Below are positions 7,396 through 15,908 of a DNA stretch of 64,000 nucleotides, piece after piece; the first letter of the stretch is position 1, and each line of letters starts with the position of its first letter. Position numbers and translations under genes: made by a program. The notes under the pieces are model-generated. The model saw only the letters and a list, made by a program, of their open reading frames with translations. It made no database searches and was not told the origin of the DNA. This DNA comes from JANXXV01 sp038230275. GTDB taxonomy: Bacteria; Acidobacteriota; Terriglobia; Bryobacterales; Bryobacteraceae. Where the stretch lies: assembly GCA_038230275.1 (NCBI GenBank), contig JBBRNO010000013.1, positions 23,288-87,287 on the forward strand, in the 5' to 3' direction.

Positions 7396-8682
7396 TTAAC
7401 AAACCAACTCTTCGGGGTTGACCACCAGACCGTTCAGTTTGCCAAGAACGCTGAGCCCGACTTGGTTATGTCCAAACAAATCCTGTGAAATCTGTTGGAT
7501 CTCTTCGGCGGTCACCTTTTCGATGCATTCCACCATCTGGTCCACGGTGAAGAACTTGCCGAAGAACAGTTCCTGGCGAGCCAGGTTTGACATGCGGCTG
7601 GAGGTAGATTCCAGACTCAAGGCGAGCGATCCTTTCAGATGGTCTTTGGCGCGGCGCAGCTCCTCGGCTGGAACCGGGCTGTCTTGCAGATGCCGGAACT
7701 CGGCCATGGTCATATCAATGACCCGGCGAACGTTTTCGAGTGATGTTCCGGCGGCCACCGCCAGGCAACCGGTATCGCGATATAGATTCAGTTCGGAAAA
7801 TACGGAATAAGCCATCCCATGCTTTTCGCGAATGTTCTGGAAGAGGCGTGAACTCATGCCGCCACCTAGAATGGTGCTCAGCACGTAGCACCCATATCGG
7901 TGTTCGCTGCTGATCTCATAGGCGGGCACTCCCATGCAGACATGGACCTGTTCCAGAGACCGCTTGTTCTTCACAATCAAGGGCACTTGCGTCACCGGCA
8001 CTGGCTCCGGTACCGCCGGAGTTCCGGGACTGAGACGTTCAAAATAGTCCGAAGCAAAGCTGACGATTCGGGCGTGATCCAGCCGGCCCGCGGCCGTAAT
8101 CACGATATTCTGCGGTATGTAGACGCGCTTGTAATACGCCTCGACCGCGTTTTTGGCGAAACCCTTGATGGTGGATTTGGTGCCCAGGATAGACCTGCCC
8201 AGCGGATGGTCTTTCCAGAAGTTACTGGCAAACGCCTCATGCACCAGGTATTCCGGACTGTCGGCTTCCATCTTCAACTCTTCCAGGATGACGCCTTTTT
8301 CCTTCTCGATGTCAGCCTCTTCGAACAAGGGGTTCAGCACCAGGTCGGCCAGGACGTCAAAGGCGAGCGGCAGGTGATCGTCAATCACTTTCGAGTTGTA
8401 GCTAACCAGCTCTTTGGCAGTGTAGGCGTCAAGGTGTCCGCCGCAGGAATCCACGACACGCGCGATTTCTTCGGCGGTACGGTTCTTGGTGCCCTTGAAC
8501 AGCATGTGCTCAATGAAGTGCGAGATGCCGTTTTGTTTCACTGTTTCGCGACGGGCCCCGGTGCCAATCCACACTCCTACACTGACCGAGCGGACATGTG
8601 GCATGGATTCGGAGATGACCCGGATCCCGTTGGGAAGCGTGGTCATGTCAATATCGCGGGCGTTCAACACGGAAGAAGCCAT
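7396..8682 (-). CDS. M16-family zinc metallopeptidase
   Basis: A 428-residue pitrilysin/processing-peptidase family protein. The inverted zinc motif HFIEH (H55, E58, H59) is intact, with the downstream Glu in the EKGVILEEL segment. The length matches the single-unit bacterial M16B peptidases, which act as dimers on unfolded peptides. It is the first gene of the minus-strand run that continues through TPM, nucleotidyltransferase and LemA genes, and is divergent from rlmN with a 49-bp intergenic space. Confidence 0.92.
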   Translation of the reverse strand: MASSVLNARDIDMTTLPNGIRVISESMPHVRSVSVGVWIGTGARRETVKQNGISHFIEHMLFKGTKNRTAEEIARVVDSCGGHLDAYTAKELVSYNSKVIDDHLPLAFDVLADLVLNPLFEEADIEKEKGVILEELKMEADSPEYLVHEAFASNFWKDHPLGRSILGTKSTIKGFAKNAVEAYYKRVYIPQNIVITAAGRLDHARIVSFASDYFERLSPGTPAVPEPVPVTQVPLIVKNKRSLEQVHVCMGVPAYEISSEHRYGCYVLSTILGGGMSSRLFQNIREKHGMAYSVFSELNLYRDTGCLAVAAGTSLENVRRVIDMTMAEFRHLQDSPVPAEELRRAKDHLKGSLALSLESTSSRMSNLARQELFFGKFFTVDQMVECIEKVTAEEIQQISQDLFGHNQVGLSVLGKLNGLVVNPEELVC

Positions 8683-8731
8683 AGTTATGATTGGGGGAGT
8701 ACTTCCAGTGTAACAGGGTAAACTGAAATGG

Positions 8732-9787
8732 ATGTCGCAAACACTGGTTGGAATGGAGTTGCCGGAGCTCCAGCAGTTGCTGGGTGCGGCGCAACCGGCG
8801 TTTCGAGCGCGCCAGATCTACGGGGCGCTCTATAAGCAGAAAGTACGCAATCTGGCCGAGGTTTCAAACCTGCCAAAGGACCTGCGGGAACAGCTGAATC
8901 AACAGCTCGAATTTGGGCTTCCCGAAGTCGAAAACTTTTTTGATTCCATCGATGGAACGCGGCGTTACCTGTTGCGGCTGCGCGATGCCCGGACGGTGGA
9001 AACCGTGCTGATGCCGGAGGATGGCCGGGACACCATTTGCATCTCAACGCAGGTGGGCTGTCCGGTAGACTGCAAGTTTTGTCTGACCGCACTGTTGGGA
9101 CTGGAGCGGAGTTTGACGGCGGGGGAAATTGTGGGACAGGTGCTGCACGTTGCCGCCGCTCATGGTTTGTCTCCAACCGATACGCGGATGAACGTGGTGA
9201 TGATGGGGATGGGCGAGCCGTTTTTGAACTTGCCGAATGTGTTGAAGGCATCGCGGATTCTGGTCGATCCGAATGGCGTGGGAATGTCGCCCCGGCGGAT
9301 CACTGTTTCGACATCCGGAATCATCCCGAAAATTGCCGAATTTGCGATGGAGCCAATGCGTCCCAGGCTGGCGATTTCGCTGAATGCTTCCACTGAGGAA
9401 CAACGGCAGCAGCTGATGCCGATCACCCGGAAATACCATCTAAAAGACTTGATGGAAGCTTGCCGCGCTTATCCACTGCGGCCCTGGGAAAACCTGACTT
9501 TCGAGTATGTGCTTTTGAAGGGCGTGAACGATACCGATGCGGATGCGCGCCGCGTGACGAAGCTGGTGGCGAACATCAATTGCAAGGTTAACGTGATCGC
9601 GCTGAATCCAGGCCCCGGCATTCCGTTCGGCACTCCCCATCCGGAGCGCGTGGATGCATTCCAGGCGATTGTACGCAAATCGGTCCCATGCTTTTTGCGG
9701 AAGCCGCGCGGCTTGGATATTTACGCGGCTTGCGGTCAACTAAAAAGAACCACCGAATCGGAGCCGCTGGTCGAGTTGAAAGCCTAA
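8732..9787 (+). CDS. rlmN: dual-specificity 23S rRNA (A2503)/tRNA (A37) methyltransferase
   Basis: A 351-residue radical-SAM enzyme that makes 2-methyladenosine. The cluster Cys residues are C110, C114 and C117 (CPVDCKFC), followed by MMGMGEP and the C-terminal RGLDIYAACGQL, which carries a catalytic Cys. Length and motif order match RlmN; the inducible Cfr paralogue is unlikely given the length and genomic setting. The ATG at 8732 starts the frame; another ATG 4 bp upstream is out of frame. The last 4 bases overlap the 3' end of the convergent CoA-transferase gene. Confidence 0.95.
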   Translation: MSQTLVGMELPELQQLLGAAQPAFRARQIYGALYKQKVRNLAEVSNLPKDLREQLNQQLEFGLPEVENFFDSIDGTRRYLLRLRDARTVETVLMPEDGRDTICISTQVGCPVDCKFCLTALLGLERSLTAGEIVGQVLHVAAAHGLSPTDTRMNVVMMGMGEPFLNLPNVLKASRILVDPNGVGMSPRRITVSTSGIIPKIAEFAMEPMRPRLAISLNASTEEQRQQLMPITRKYHLKDLMEACRAYPLRPWENLTFEYVLLKGVNDTDADARRVTKLVANINCKVNVIALNPGPGIPFGTPHPERVDAFQAIVRKSVPCFLRKPRGLDIYAACGQLKRTTESEPLVELKA

Positions 9788-10992
9788 CCCATTGCGGCGC
9801 CGTCGCTCAGCATTTTCTCCACCGCAGCTTCATCGTAGCCGAGCGACCGCAGAATTTCGACCGTGTGCTGGCCAATTCCGGGTGCGAACCGGGGCGGCGT
9901 TTTTGCTTCCCCTCGCAAGTTGATCGGATTGTTGACCGTGCGCATGGGGCCGCCGGGCGCGTCGGCGATCTCCGCGAAGACTCCATTCATCTCAGCTTGC
10001 AGGTCGCGGGAAACCTGCTCACTATCGGGTACAACGCCGAAGATGATGTCCAATTCGTGAAAGCGCGCCGTCAGTTCGGCGAAATCCACTGCGCCGATGG
10101 AGGCGTCCATCAAGGCGATCAACTCCGCGGCGTGTGCGGCTCTGACTTCATGGGAGTTGAAGCGCGGATCGTGCTGCAGGCTTTGCAATCCGAGCGCCTG
10201 GCAGAGGCGGGGCCAATCCTTTTGGACATCCAGACAACAGAGAATGATGCGGTGCCCGTCACTGGTGACATAGTGATTCACCAGGGGATTCACCGTGGTG
10301 TGGCGGCTCCAACGATGGGCGAATTTCGCTCCCACCATCGCCGCTTGCACATTGCAGCTGTTCGACCAGATTCCGTTGGCGATCAGAGACGTGCTGACCT
10401 TTGTTCCCAGACCGGTTTTTTCGCGTTGATACATGGCCAGCAGAATTCCGGCGAAGAGTGCCATCGATGTGGGATGATCGCCAAAGCCTGGGGGCGACTG
10501 GCACGGATCGGCTCCCGCGTTATGCATTGTAGCCATCAGGCCGGACCGTGCCCAGTAGGCAGTCATGTCGTAGCCGGGCTTGTCGACGTCGGGGCCAGTT
10601 TCGCCATAGCCGCTCAGTTGCCCATAAATGAGCCGCGGGTTCAGGGCGCTTAGCGTTTCATATTCCAAGCGGAACTTTGAGATCAGGGGTGGCTGGTAGT
10701 TCGTGATGAAAACGTCCGCGGATTGCACCAGCTTCAGCAGCGCGTCACGGGCCTCGGTATGGTTTAAGTCCAAGGCGACGCTGCGTTTGTTGCGGCCTTC
10801 CAGTATCCAGCAGTAGGCATGCTCGGAAGCGGGCATGGGCGGGGAGAGCGAAAGATAGCGGTACGGATCGCCTAGCGGCGGGCGCTCAATCTTGATGACG
10901 TCCGCGCCGAAGTCCGACAGCGCCGTGGCCGCCGCCGGGGCGGCAATGTAGGTGCTGCAGTCAATCACTCGAATTCCTGAAAGAATACCCAG
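9784..10992 (-). CDS. family III CoA transferase (CaiB/BaiF)
   Basis: About 402 residues from a start at 10992, with the family N-terminus GIRVIDCSTYIAAPAAATALSDFGA-like segment and VIKIERP. A GYGETGPDVDKPGYD stretch carries the region of the catalytic Asp. These enzymes move CoA between carboxylic acids. The start is uncertain: the frame is open to 11226, but that would overlap the divergent gene by 200 bp, and family members begin close to GILSGIRV. A CTG at 10992 has a GGAGG 5 bases upstream and is my choice. Beside it lies a phosphotransferase of the type often linked to acyl-CoA metabolism. Confidence 0.85.
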   Translation of the reverse strand: MGILSGIRVIDCSTYIAAPAAATALSDFGADVIKIERPPLGDPYRYLSLSPPMPASEHAYCWILEGRNKRSVALDLNHTEARDALLKLVQSADVFITNYQPPLISKFRLEYETLSALNPRLIYGQLSGYGETGPDVDKPGYDMTAYWARSGLMATMHNAGADPCQSPPGFGDHPTSMALFAGILLAMYQREKTGLGTKVSTSLIANGIWSNSCNVQAAMVGAKFAHRWSRHTTVNPLVNHYVTSDGHRIILCCLDVQKDWPRLCQALGLQSLQHDPRFNSHEVRAAHAAELIALMDASIGAVDFAELTARFHELDIIFGVVPDSEQVSRDLQAEMNGVFAEIADAPGGPMRTVNNPINLRGEAKTPPRFAPGIGQHTVEILRSLGYDEAAVEKMLSDGAAMG

Positions 10993-11024
10993 ATCATCCT
11001 CCGTTCCGGTGTCATGATATACGA

Positions 11025-12053
11025 ATGCCGAACCATTCTGACACAGCCCCCGTCCGGCCTGGTGAAGAACTGGACACGGGCGCGCTCGGCCGGTATCTGA
11101 ATCAGGGGGATGTCGTGGTGGAGCAGTTTCCAGGCGGTCATTCCAACTTGACTTACCTGGTTCGGGCGGGCGGGGAAGAGTACGTTTTGCGGCGCGCTCC
11201 CATGGGTCCGGTGCCGCCGAAGGCACATGATATGGCGCGAGAGTATCGAATGCTGGAAAGCGTCCATCCGCATTTTCATGCCGCGCCGCAAGTGCATCTG
11301 TTGTGCGAAGACCCTGCTGTCATCGGATCGCCCTTTTTCCTGATGGAGCGCCGCAAAGGCATCATCCTGCGCGAAACCGACTCGCGCATTTACGACGCAG
11401 AGTTCACCGCGCGCGTGAGCCAGGCTTTCCTCGACGGCTTGATTGCGTTACATGCGATCGATATCGAACGGACCGGGCTGCGTTCCCTAGGGAAGCCCGA
11501 AGGATTCCTGGCGCGGCAGGTGCACGGCTGGACCGAGCGTTGGCGGCGAGCCGAGACTGAGAACATTGCTGAGATGGATCGCGTAATGGTCTGGCTGGCG
11601 GCAAGCATTCCGGCATCTGGACGCGCCACGATTGTGCACAACGATTACAAGCTGGATAACATCATGCTGAACGCGGATAATCCCGGAAAGCTGGAAGCGG
11701 TGCTGGATTGGGAGATGACGACCGTGGGCGACCCATTAGCCGACCTTGGACTCACTCTTTGTTATTGGACGCTGGGCAGTTCTTCCGGCCGCAACGATTC
11801 GCCTGGCTGGTATTCCCGGGAGCAGTTGCTGGCGCGCTACGCCGCGGGCACGGGCCGGGACGTAGCCGGCATTGCCTACTACGAAGTGCTGGGCGTGTTC
11901 AAGCTGGCCGTGATCCTGCAACAGATCTACTTTCGATTTGTGAAAGGGCAAACGCGGGACGAGCGTTTTCGCGGGTTCGATTCGCGGGTGAAAGGCTTGA
12001 TTGAGACTGCGTCGGCGCTTATTGCCCGGTCTGGGCCCATGACGGTGGGGTAG
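11025..12053 (+). CDS. phosphotransferase (APH/ACAD11-like kinase family)
   Basis: A 342-residue aminoglycoside-phosphotransferase-fold protein. The catalytic loop IVHNDYKLDNIML (around residue 203) and the metal-binding DWEMTTVGDPLADLG match the bacterial ACAD11-like kinase group, which act on small hydroxylated substrates (for example 4-hydroxyacyl compounds). An N-terminal GGHSNLTYLV lobe and the EYVLRRAP strand with its Arg are visible. Divergent from the CoA transferase (32 bp between starts), so an acyl-CoA-related role is inferred. Resistance to aminoglycosides is not implied. The last 35 bp overlap the convergent exported-protein gene. Confidence 0.85.
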   Translation: MPNHSDTAPVRPGEELDTGALGRYLNQGDVVVEQFPGGHSNLTYLVRAGGEEYVLRRAPMGPVPPKAHDMAREYRMLESVHPHFHAAPQVHLLCEDPAVIGSPFFLMERRKGIILRETDSRIYDAEFTARVSQAFLDGLIALHAIDIERTGLRSLGKPEGFLARQVHGWTERWRRAETENIAEMDRVMVWLAASIPASGRATIVHNDYKLDNIMLNADNPGKLEAVLDWEMTTVGDPLADLGLTLCYWTLGSSSGRNDSPGWYSREQLLARYAAGTGRDVAGIAYYEVLGVFKLAVILQQIYFRFVKGQTRDERFRGFDSRVKGLIETASALIARSGPMTVG

Positions 12054-13464
12054 GGATCAGCTTTTCCATCCGGGCATAAAGCGACAGCACGGTGTGCCCG
12101 GAGGCTTCGAATGCGTTGAGCATTTTCTGGAATTCCGCCGGGCTCATGGAACGGGTATCTTCAGCCAGCGACTCCACCATGCAGAACCATTCGATGAGAC
12201 TCTCTTGTTGAAAGTTGGAAGCCTTGAGGAACGCGATGTATTCCTGCAGAATCCTGTCACGCGATTCCCCAGGCGGTGCGATCAGGAGCAACCCACGCAG
12301 CGCGTCACCCTTACGGTAGTAGAACAGCGCTTCCGATTCCCCGATTGCCGGCTTGATGCCCTCGATGTTATGGAACACATCGGAAAATTGTTCACGCCAC
12401 TCGGCGGTGTTCTTCTGCCCATCGGACAGGGCCGCATGTCCCCCGCCAAAGAGGAGAGACGTCAGCTTTGCGCTCAGCAGATCCTCCTCGGCTTTGTTGC
12501 TGGAACCGGTCATGATTGCCTTGGCATCAATCTTCGACGGTTTAGTGTCATCCAGCTTGATTGGAGTAACGGCGGCCTCGGTCCGGCGATTGAAGTCAGA
12601 TACAGCGGAACGGGCGAAGTCTCCCAGGTCGCTATCAGCGCAGCGGGGGCCCGTCATATTCTTGACCAGGAACTGCCGGTATGCATCGTTGAGTTCGTTG
12701 CCCTTGAAGATTGTCATCTCTCTGGAGATCTCAGGCAGTGTAGAGCCGAAGGCGCGGTTGTCGCCAGAAATGCGCTCAAGCGCGGCGGCCAGAGAACTGG
12801 TTAACAATTTGTATTGCGCGGCTGTCATCATGCGGGAAGCGGCTGAAACCATGCGGATAGCCGGCGCGATTTCGACCGGTGAGGTGAGCCTCTGCAGCCG
12901 TTCATTGAGGAAGAGCGCCGCCTCATCCCGTTTTCGCTCTTCGGGAGTGAAGGCAATTGCGGCGACAGCAGTTGCTGCCGCGAAATATACTGAGGGATCC
13001 TCCACCAAGGCTTCCTCACAACGCAGGCGGACCGGGGCAGGCTGTTGCATCGCGAGAAACAGTCCGCGGGCCCGCTTTGGATTCAGAGTCAACATCGCTT
13101 TCACTGCCTGAGATTGCAGCATCAGGCGATCGAGTCCGACCTCTGCGGCTTCGGCGATTCTTTGTTCCCGGCTATTACTGGCCGCCATTCCATTCCCGAT
13201 ATGACGCGCGACCGGAGTACGCGCGGAGGCTGCGGTTTGAAAGGCTTGTTCGAGCAGTTCACGCTTCCACTCTTTATCGCGGAGACTTCCGGACTGCGCC
13301 ACGCGAAGCAGCGCGCGGGCGGCGAACTCCGGCGGTGCGGACTGCGCCAGCTCCACAATTTGAGTGAGCTCAGGATATTCGAGACGCCTGCGCTTCAGGG
13401 CTTCGGACGGCGTCTCCGCGTGCAACGTTGCACAAAGAAAAATCAGAGTTAACAGGGCACGCAC
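12019..13464 (-). CDS. exported protein of unknown function
   Basis: A 481-residue protein with a signal peptide (LLTLIFLCATLHA, cleavage after about residue 16) and a mainly helical remainder with several ALLRVAQ-type repeats, suggesting an alpha-solenoid. No catalytic motif is recognised. It starts with GTG at 13464, which overlaps by one base the TAG of the small gene upstream, so it is probably translationally coupled to it. Similar long helical exported proteins are common in Acidobacteriota; I do not assign a function. Confidence 0.8.
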   Translation of the reverse strand: MRALLTLIFLCATLHAETPSEALKRRRLEYPELTQIVELAQSAPPEFAARALLRVAQSGSLRDKEWKRELLEQAFQTAASARTPVARHIGNGMAASNSREQRIAEAAEVGLDRLMLQSQAVKAMLTLNPKRARGLFLAMQQPAPVRLRCEEALVEDPSVYFAAATAVAAIAFTPEERKRDEAALFLNERLQRLTSPVEIAPAIRMVSAASRMMTAAQYKLLTSSLAAALERISGDNRAFGSTLPEISREMTIFKGNELNDAYRQFLVKNMTGPRCADSDLGDFARSAVSDFNRRTEAAVTPIKLDDTKPSKIDAKAIMTGSSNKAEEDLLSAKLTSLLFGGGHAALSDGQKNTAEWREQFSDVFHNIEGIKPAIGESEALFYYRKGDALRGLLLIAPPGESRDRILQEYIAFLKASNFQQESLIEWFCMVESLAEDTRSMSPAEFQKMLNAFEASGHTVLSLYARMEKLIPTPPSWAQTGQ

Positions 13465-13637
13465 TACTCAATGATCGCAAATCGCTTGAGCCACTGGTTC
13501 TCATCCAGATCGATGTAGCCATCCGCCGGCGTGGGTTCGCCTTTGAACTCATACCAGCCAGGCAGACAGCGCAAGTAAGCTTTAGGCGTCTGGGTCCACC
13601 AATTCTTCCGGTTCCAGTTCGTCGGCCTGGGTGGCAT
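13464..13637 (-). CDS. small protein (57 residues) between recX and an exported-protein gene
   Basis: An ATG at 13637 inside the 3' end of recX opens a 57-codon frame that ends at TAG 13464-13466, one base into the GTG of the next gene. The product is Trp/Tyr-rich (NWNRKNWWTQ near the N-terminus; LPGWYEFKGEP and YIDLDENQWLKRFAIIE toward the C-terminus) and reads like a genuine folded or peptide-like protein. The 117 bp between recX and the exported-protein gene are otherwise empty but fully covered by this frame. The ribosome site is weak, so translation may depend on coupling to recX. An internal TTG at 13574 could give a 36-residue form. Confidence 0.6.
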   Translation of the reverse strand: MPPRPTNWNRKNWWTQTPKAYLRCLPGWYEFKGEPTPADGYIDLDENQWLKRFAIIE

Positions 13638-14118
13638 AGCGCTTCAAAACTTGGATGGAAGGCCCGGCAGCGAAGCCCGCGTATTGCAACCTGCGGAACG
13701 CGCCGGCCAGATTCTTTTGCACCTGCAGGTACTCGTTTAGTTTCTTTCCGCGAAACTTCCGCGCCAGAAACTGTTCAATCATTACGGTTTCATCTACGCC
13801 CTGAAACGTTTGCGCTACGGCGTCTTCCGCAACCTTCGGAGCTACGCGGCGCTGTTTCAAATCCTGCAAGACGCGCCGCTTGCCAAAGCCCTGGTTATCG
13901 CGCCGTGCGGTGGCGAAAGTCTCAGCGAACCGATCGTCATTCAGGTAGCCATATTCCTTCAACTTGGCCAATACGCCATCCACGTCCGACGGCTCTTGTG
14001 CGCGCTTCCGTAACTTTTCCCGGAGCTCAGATACCGTCAAGGCGCGCATGCCCAACACTTTTAATGCGAAACCCCAGAGCCCTTCTGCGTCTAACAGACG
14101 TGGCGGACGCTTGTTCAT
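13582..14118 (-). CDS. recX: recombination regulatory protein RecX
   Basis: A 178-residue RecX-family protein, a modulator of RecA filaments. The family pattern is clear: ALKVLGMRALTVSELREKL in the first helical repeat, LKEYGYLNDDRFAE in the second, and RRVLQDLKQRRV with the RecX-type basic helix in the third. No recA lies beside it. Length is within the usual range (about 150-200). Its last 56 bases overlap the start of the small 57-codon gene. Confidence 0.88.
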   Translation of the reverse strand: MNKRPPRLLDAEGLWGFALKVLGMRALTVSELREKLRKRAQEPSDVDGVLAKLKEYGYLNDDRFAETFATARRDNQGFGKRRVLQDLKQRRVAPKVAEDAVAQTFQGVDETVMIEQFLARKFRGKKLNEYLQVQKNLAGAFRRLQYAGFAAGPSIQVLKRYATQADELEPEELVDPDA

Positions 14119-14235
14119 TGGCCAGATTCTAGCACGCGTCCATATAGGCAGCGGTCGATCCCCTTATCTGGATTTGGATCTGCTGGTATTCTGAAATCGT
14201 GAAGTGGAAACGTCAAGGAAGAGGAGGAAACGCAA

Positions 14236-14547
14236 ATGGATGATAGCAAGGGTTTATCGTATTTCATGCTTGGTCTCGGTATTGGTGTGGCGGTTGGAAT
14301 TGTGTTCGCGCCGCAATCCGGAGAAGACACCAGGGGACTCATTCGATCGAAGGCATTGGAAGGTGGCGATTATGTGAAGCGCCGTTCGGAAGAATTGCGC
14401 GACAATGCTGAAGAGTTGGTGGAGAAAGGCAAGACCGCCATCAAGACGCAGAAAGAGCAGTTGGCAGCCGCCGTGGATGCAGGCAAGCAAGCGTACCGGG
14501 AATCTGTTTCGAGTCCCGCCGAAGCGCACGGCTCGGAAGCAATCTAA
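14236..14547 (+). CDS. YtxH-domain protein
   Basis: A 103-residue protein with an N-terminal glycine-rich membrane segment (FMLGLGIGVAVGIVFAP) followed by a charged helical tail (KRRSEELRDNAEELVEKGK), the usual YtxH architecture. These are general stress-associated envelope proteins of unknown mechanism. A strong ribosome site (GAGGAGGAAACGC) precedes the ATG. It begins a five-gene plus-strand group with gaps of 31, 28, 9 and 3 bp. Confidence 0.85.
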   Translation: MDDSKGLSYFMLGLGIGVAVGIVFAPQSGEDTRGLIRSKALEGGDYVKRRSEELRDNAEELVEKGKTAIKTQKEQLAAAVDAGKQAYRESVSSPAEAHGSEAI

Positions 14548-14578
14548 ATCTAACTAACGCCGGAAGGACCGGGACAAA

Positions 14579-15106
14579 ATGAACCAGGAACTCTTGCTGT
14601 ACATCATGACGGGATTTGTAAGCATTTCGGCGGTAGCGTTGTGTATACAAGCTGCGCTGCTCTTCGGTATCTACAAAACCAGCAAGGCTATGCAGGAGCA
14701 ATCTGCCTCAATTATGCCGCAGGCAAGAACGATCCTGGCGAAGGCGGAATTGACGCTTGATCAAGGTAGGACAAGCGTTGCGGAGCTGACCGGAAAGTTC
14801 ATCGAGATCACCGATACGGCAAGCCAGATGATGGATATCGGGAAAGCCCAATTGGTTAAGCTGGATTCGGTGATCACCGACGCGAGCGACCGTGCGCTGG
14901 TGCAGTTGGAACGCGCCGAAATGGTGGTGGATGACACCGTCACCCGCGTACACGAATCGGTAGCGGCCGTCCATAACGGCATTATGAAACCCATCCGCGA
15001 AGTGCAGGGCGTTGCTACCGGGGTGCGGACTGCGGTTTCCGTCTTTATGCGCGGTGGGCGTCCCAGTGTTGCTCAAGCAACGCAAGACGACGAAATGTTT
15101 ATATAA
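14579..15106 (+). CDS. DUF948-like membrane protein
   Basis: A 175-residue protein with one N-terminal membrane segment (residues about 6-30) and a long helical, heptad-rich cytoplasmic or periplasmic region (about 40-155) resembling DUF948/YtxG partners of YtxH proteins. An upstream GGAAGG ribosome site precedes the ATG. It follows the YtxH gene by 31 bp, matching the common YtxG-YtxH pairing. No enzymatic motif is present. Confidence 0.75.
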   Translation: MNQELLLYIMTGFVSISAVALCIQAALLFGIYKTSKAMQEQSASIMPQARTILAKAELTLDQGRTSVAELTGKFIEITDTASQMMDIGKAQLVKLDSVITDASDRALVQLERAEMVVDDTVTRVHESVAAVHNGIMKPIREVQGVATGVRTAVSVFMRGGRPSVAQATQDDEMFI

Positions 15107-15134
15107 AATCTGGTGTGAGAGCAAATAGCATACC

Positions 15135-15899
15135 GTGATCGATATACACTGCCACATCCTGCACGGGGTGGATGATGGCGCCAAGACTCTGGAAGTGAGC
15201 CTGGAGATGTTGGATGCCGCGGCTGCGGCCGGCACCACCGATATCGTAGCGACGCCGCACGCCAGTATTGAGTACGCCTTTCAACCGGAATTGATTCGCC
15301 AGCGGCTGGCTGAGCTGAAGGCGGCCTCATCCTCGCCGGTTCGAATTCATTCCGGCTGCGATTTCCATCTCACCTTCGACAATGTGAACGATGCGTTGGC
15401 GAATCCTGCCAAGTACGCAATCAACAACAAACGGTATCTGTTGGTGGAGTTGTCCGACATGGTGATTTTCAAGAGCACTGAGCCGGATTTCCGCCGCCTT
15501 CAGGACGCCGGCATGCTGCTGGTGATAACGCACCCGGAACGCAACCCGCTGCTGCGCCAACGGCTCGAAATGATCCGGCGCTGGGTGTCCATGGGCTGCT
15601 ACATGCAAGTTACGGGGCAAGCTCTTTTTGGACGATTTGGAACCAAGGCGAAAGACTTTTCGGAGGTACTGCTGCGCGAAGGTCTGGTGCACTTTATCGC
15701 CAGTGATGGGCACGACAACAAGCACCGCAGGGCGACGCTGGACGAGGCGTTCCAGTATGTTACCAAGCGATTCGGGGAGAAGCGCGCCGTAACGCTGTTC
15801 TCCACCAATCCGCTGGCCGCGTTACGGGGAGAATTGATTCCCTTGCAACCGAATCCGGAGCCAGCGCCGCGCCGGAAGTGGTTTCTGCCATGGCGTTAG
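15135..15899 (+). CDS. CpsB/CapC-type PHP-domain protein-tyrosine phosphatase
   Basis: A 254-residue PHP-superfamily phosphatase of the CpsB/YwqE group. Metal-binding motifs are DIHCHILHGVDDG at the N-terminus, ATPHAS near residue 37, ITHPERN and a terminal IASDGHD. These enzymes dephosphorylate tyrosine kinases that control capsule or exopolysaccharide polymer length. No tyrosine kinase or polysaccharide cluster is next to it here; the neighbours are an M1 peptidase and a DUF948-like gene. The GTG start sits 28 bp after the previous stop. Confidence 0.9.
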   Translation: MIDIHCHILHGVDDGAKTLEVSLEMLDAAAAAGTTDIVATPHASIEYAFQPELIRQRLAELKAASSSPVRIHSGCDFHLTFDNVNDALANPAKYAINNKRYLLVELSDMVIFKSTEPDFRRLQDAGMLLVITHPERNPLLRQRLEMIRRWVSMGCYMQVTGQALFGRFGTKAKDFSEVLLREGLVHFIASDGHDNKHRRATLDEAFQYVTKRFGEKRAVTLFSTNPLAALRGELIPLQPNPEPAPRRKWFLPWR

Positions 15900-15908
15900 A
15901 CTGAGATT

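Noticed and set aside
9688..10653. 321-codon open frame on the plus strand
   Set aside because: Antisense to the CoA transferase gene and without motifs; shadow frame.
11025..12053. Aminoglycoside resistance gene
   Set aside because: The APH fold is shared with many metabolic kinases; the sequence and CoA-transferase neighbour fit the ACAD11-like group.
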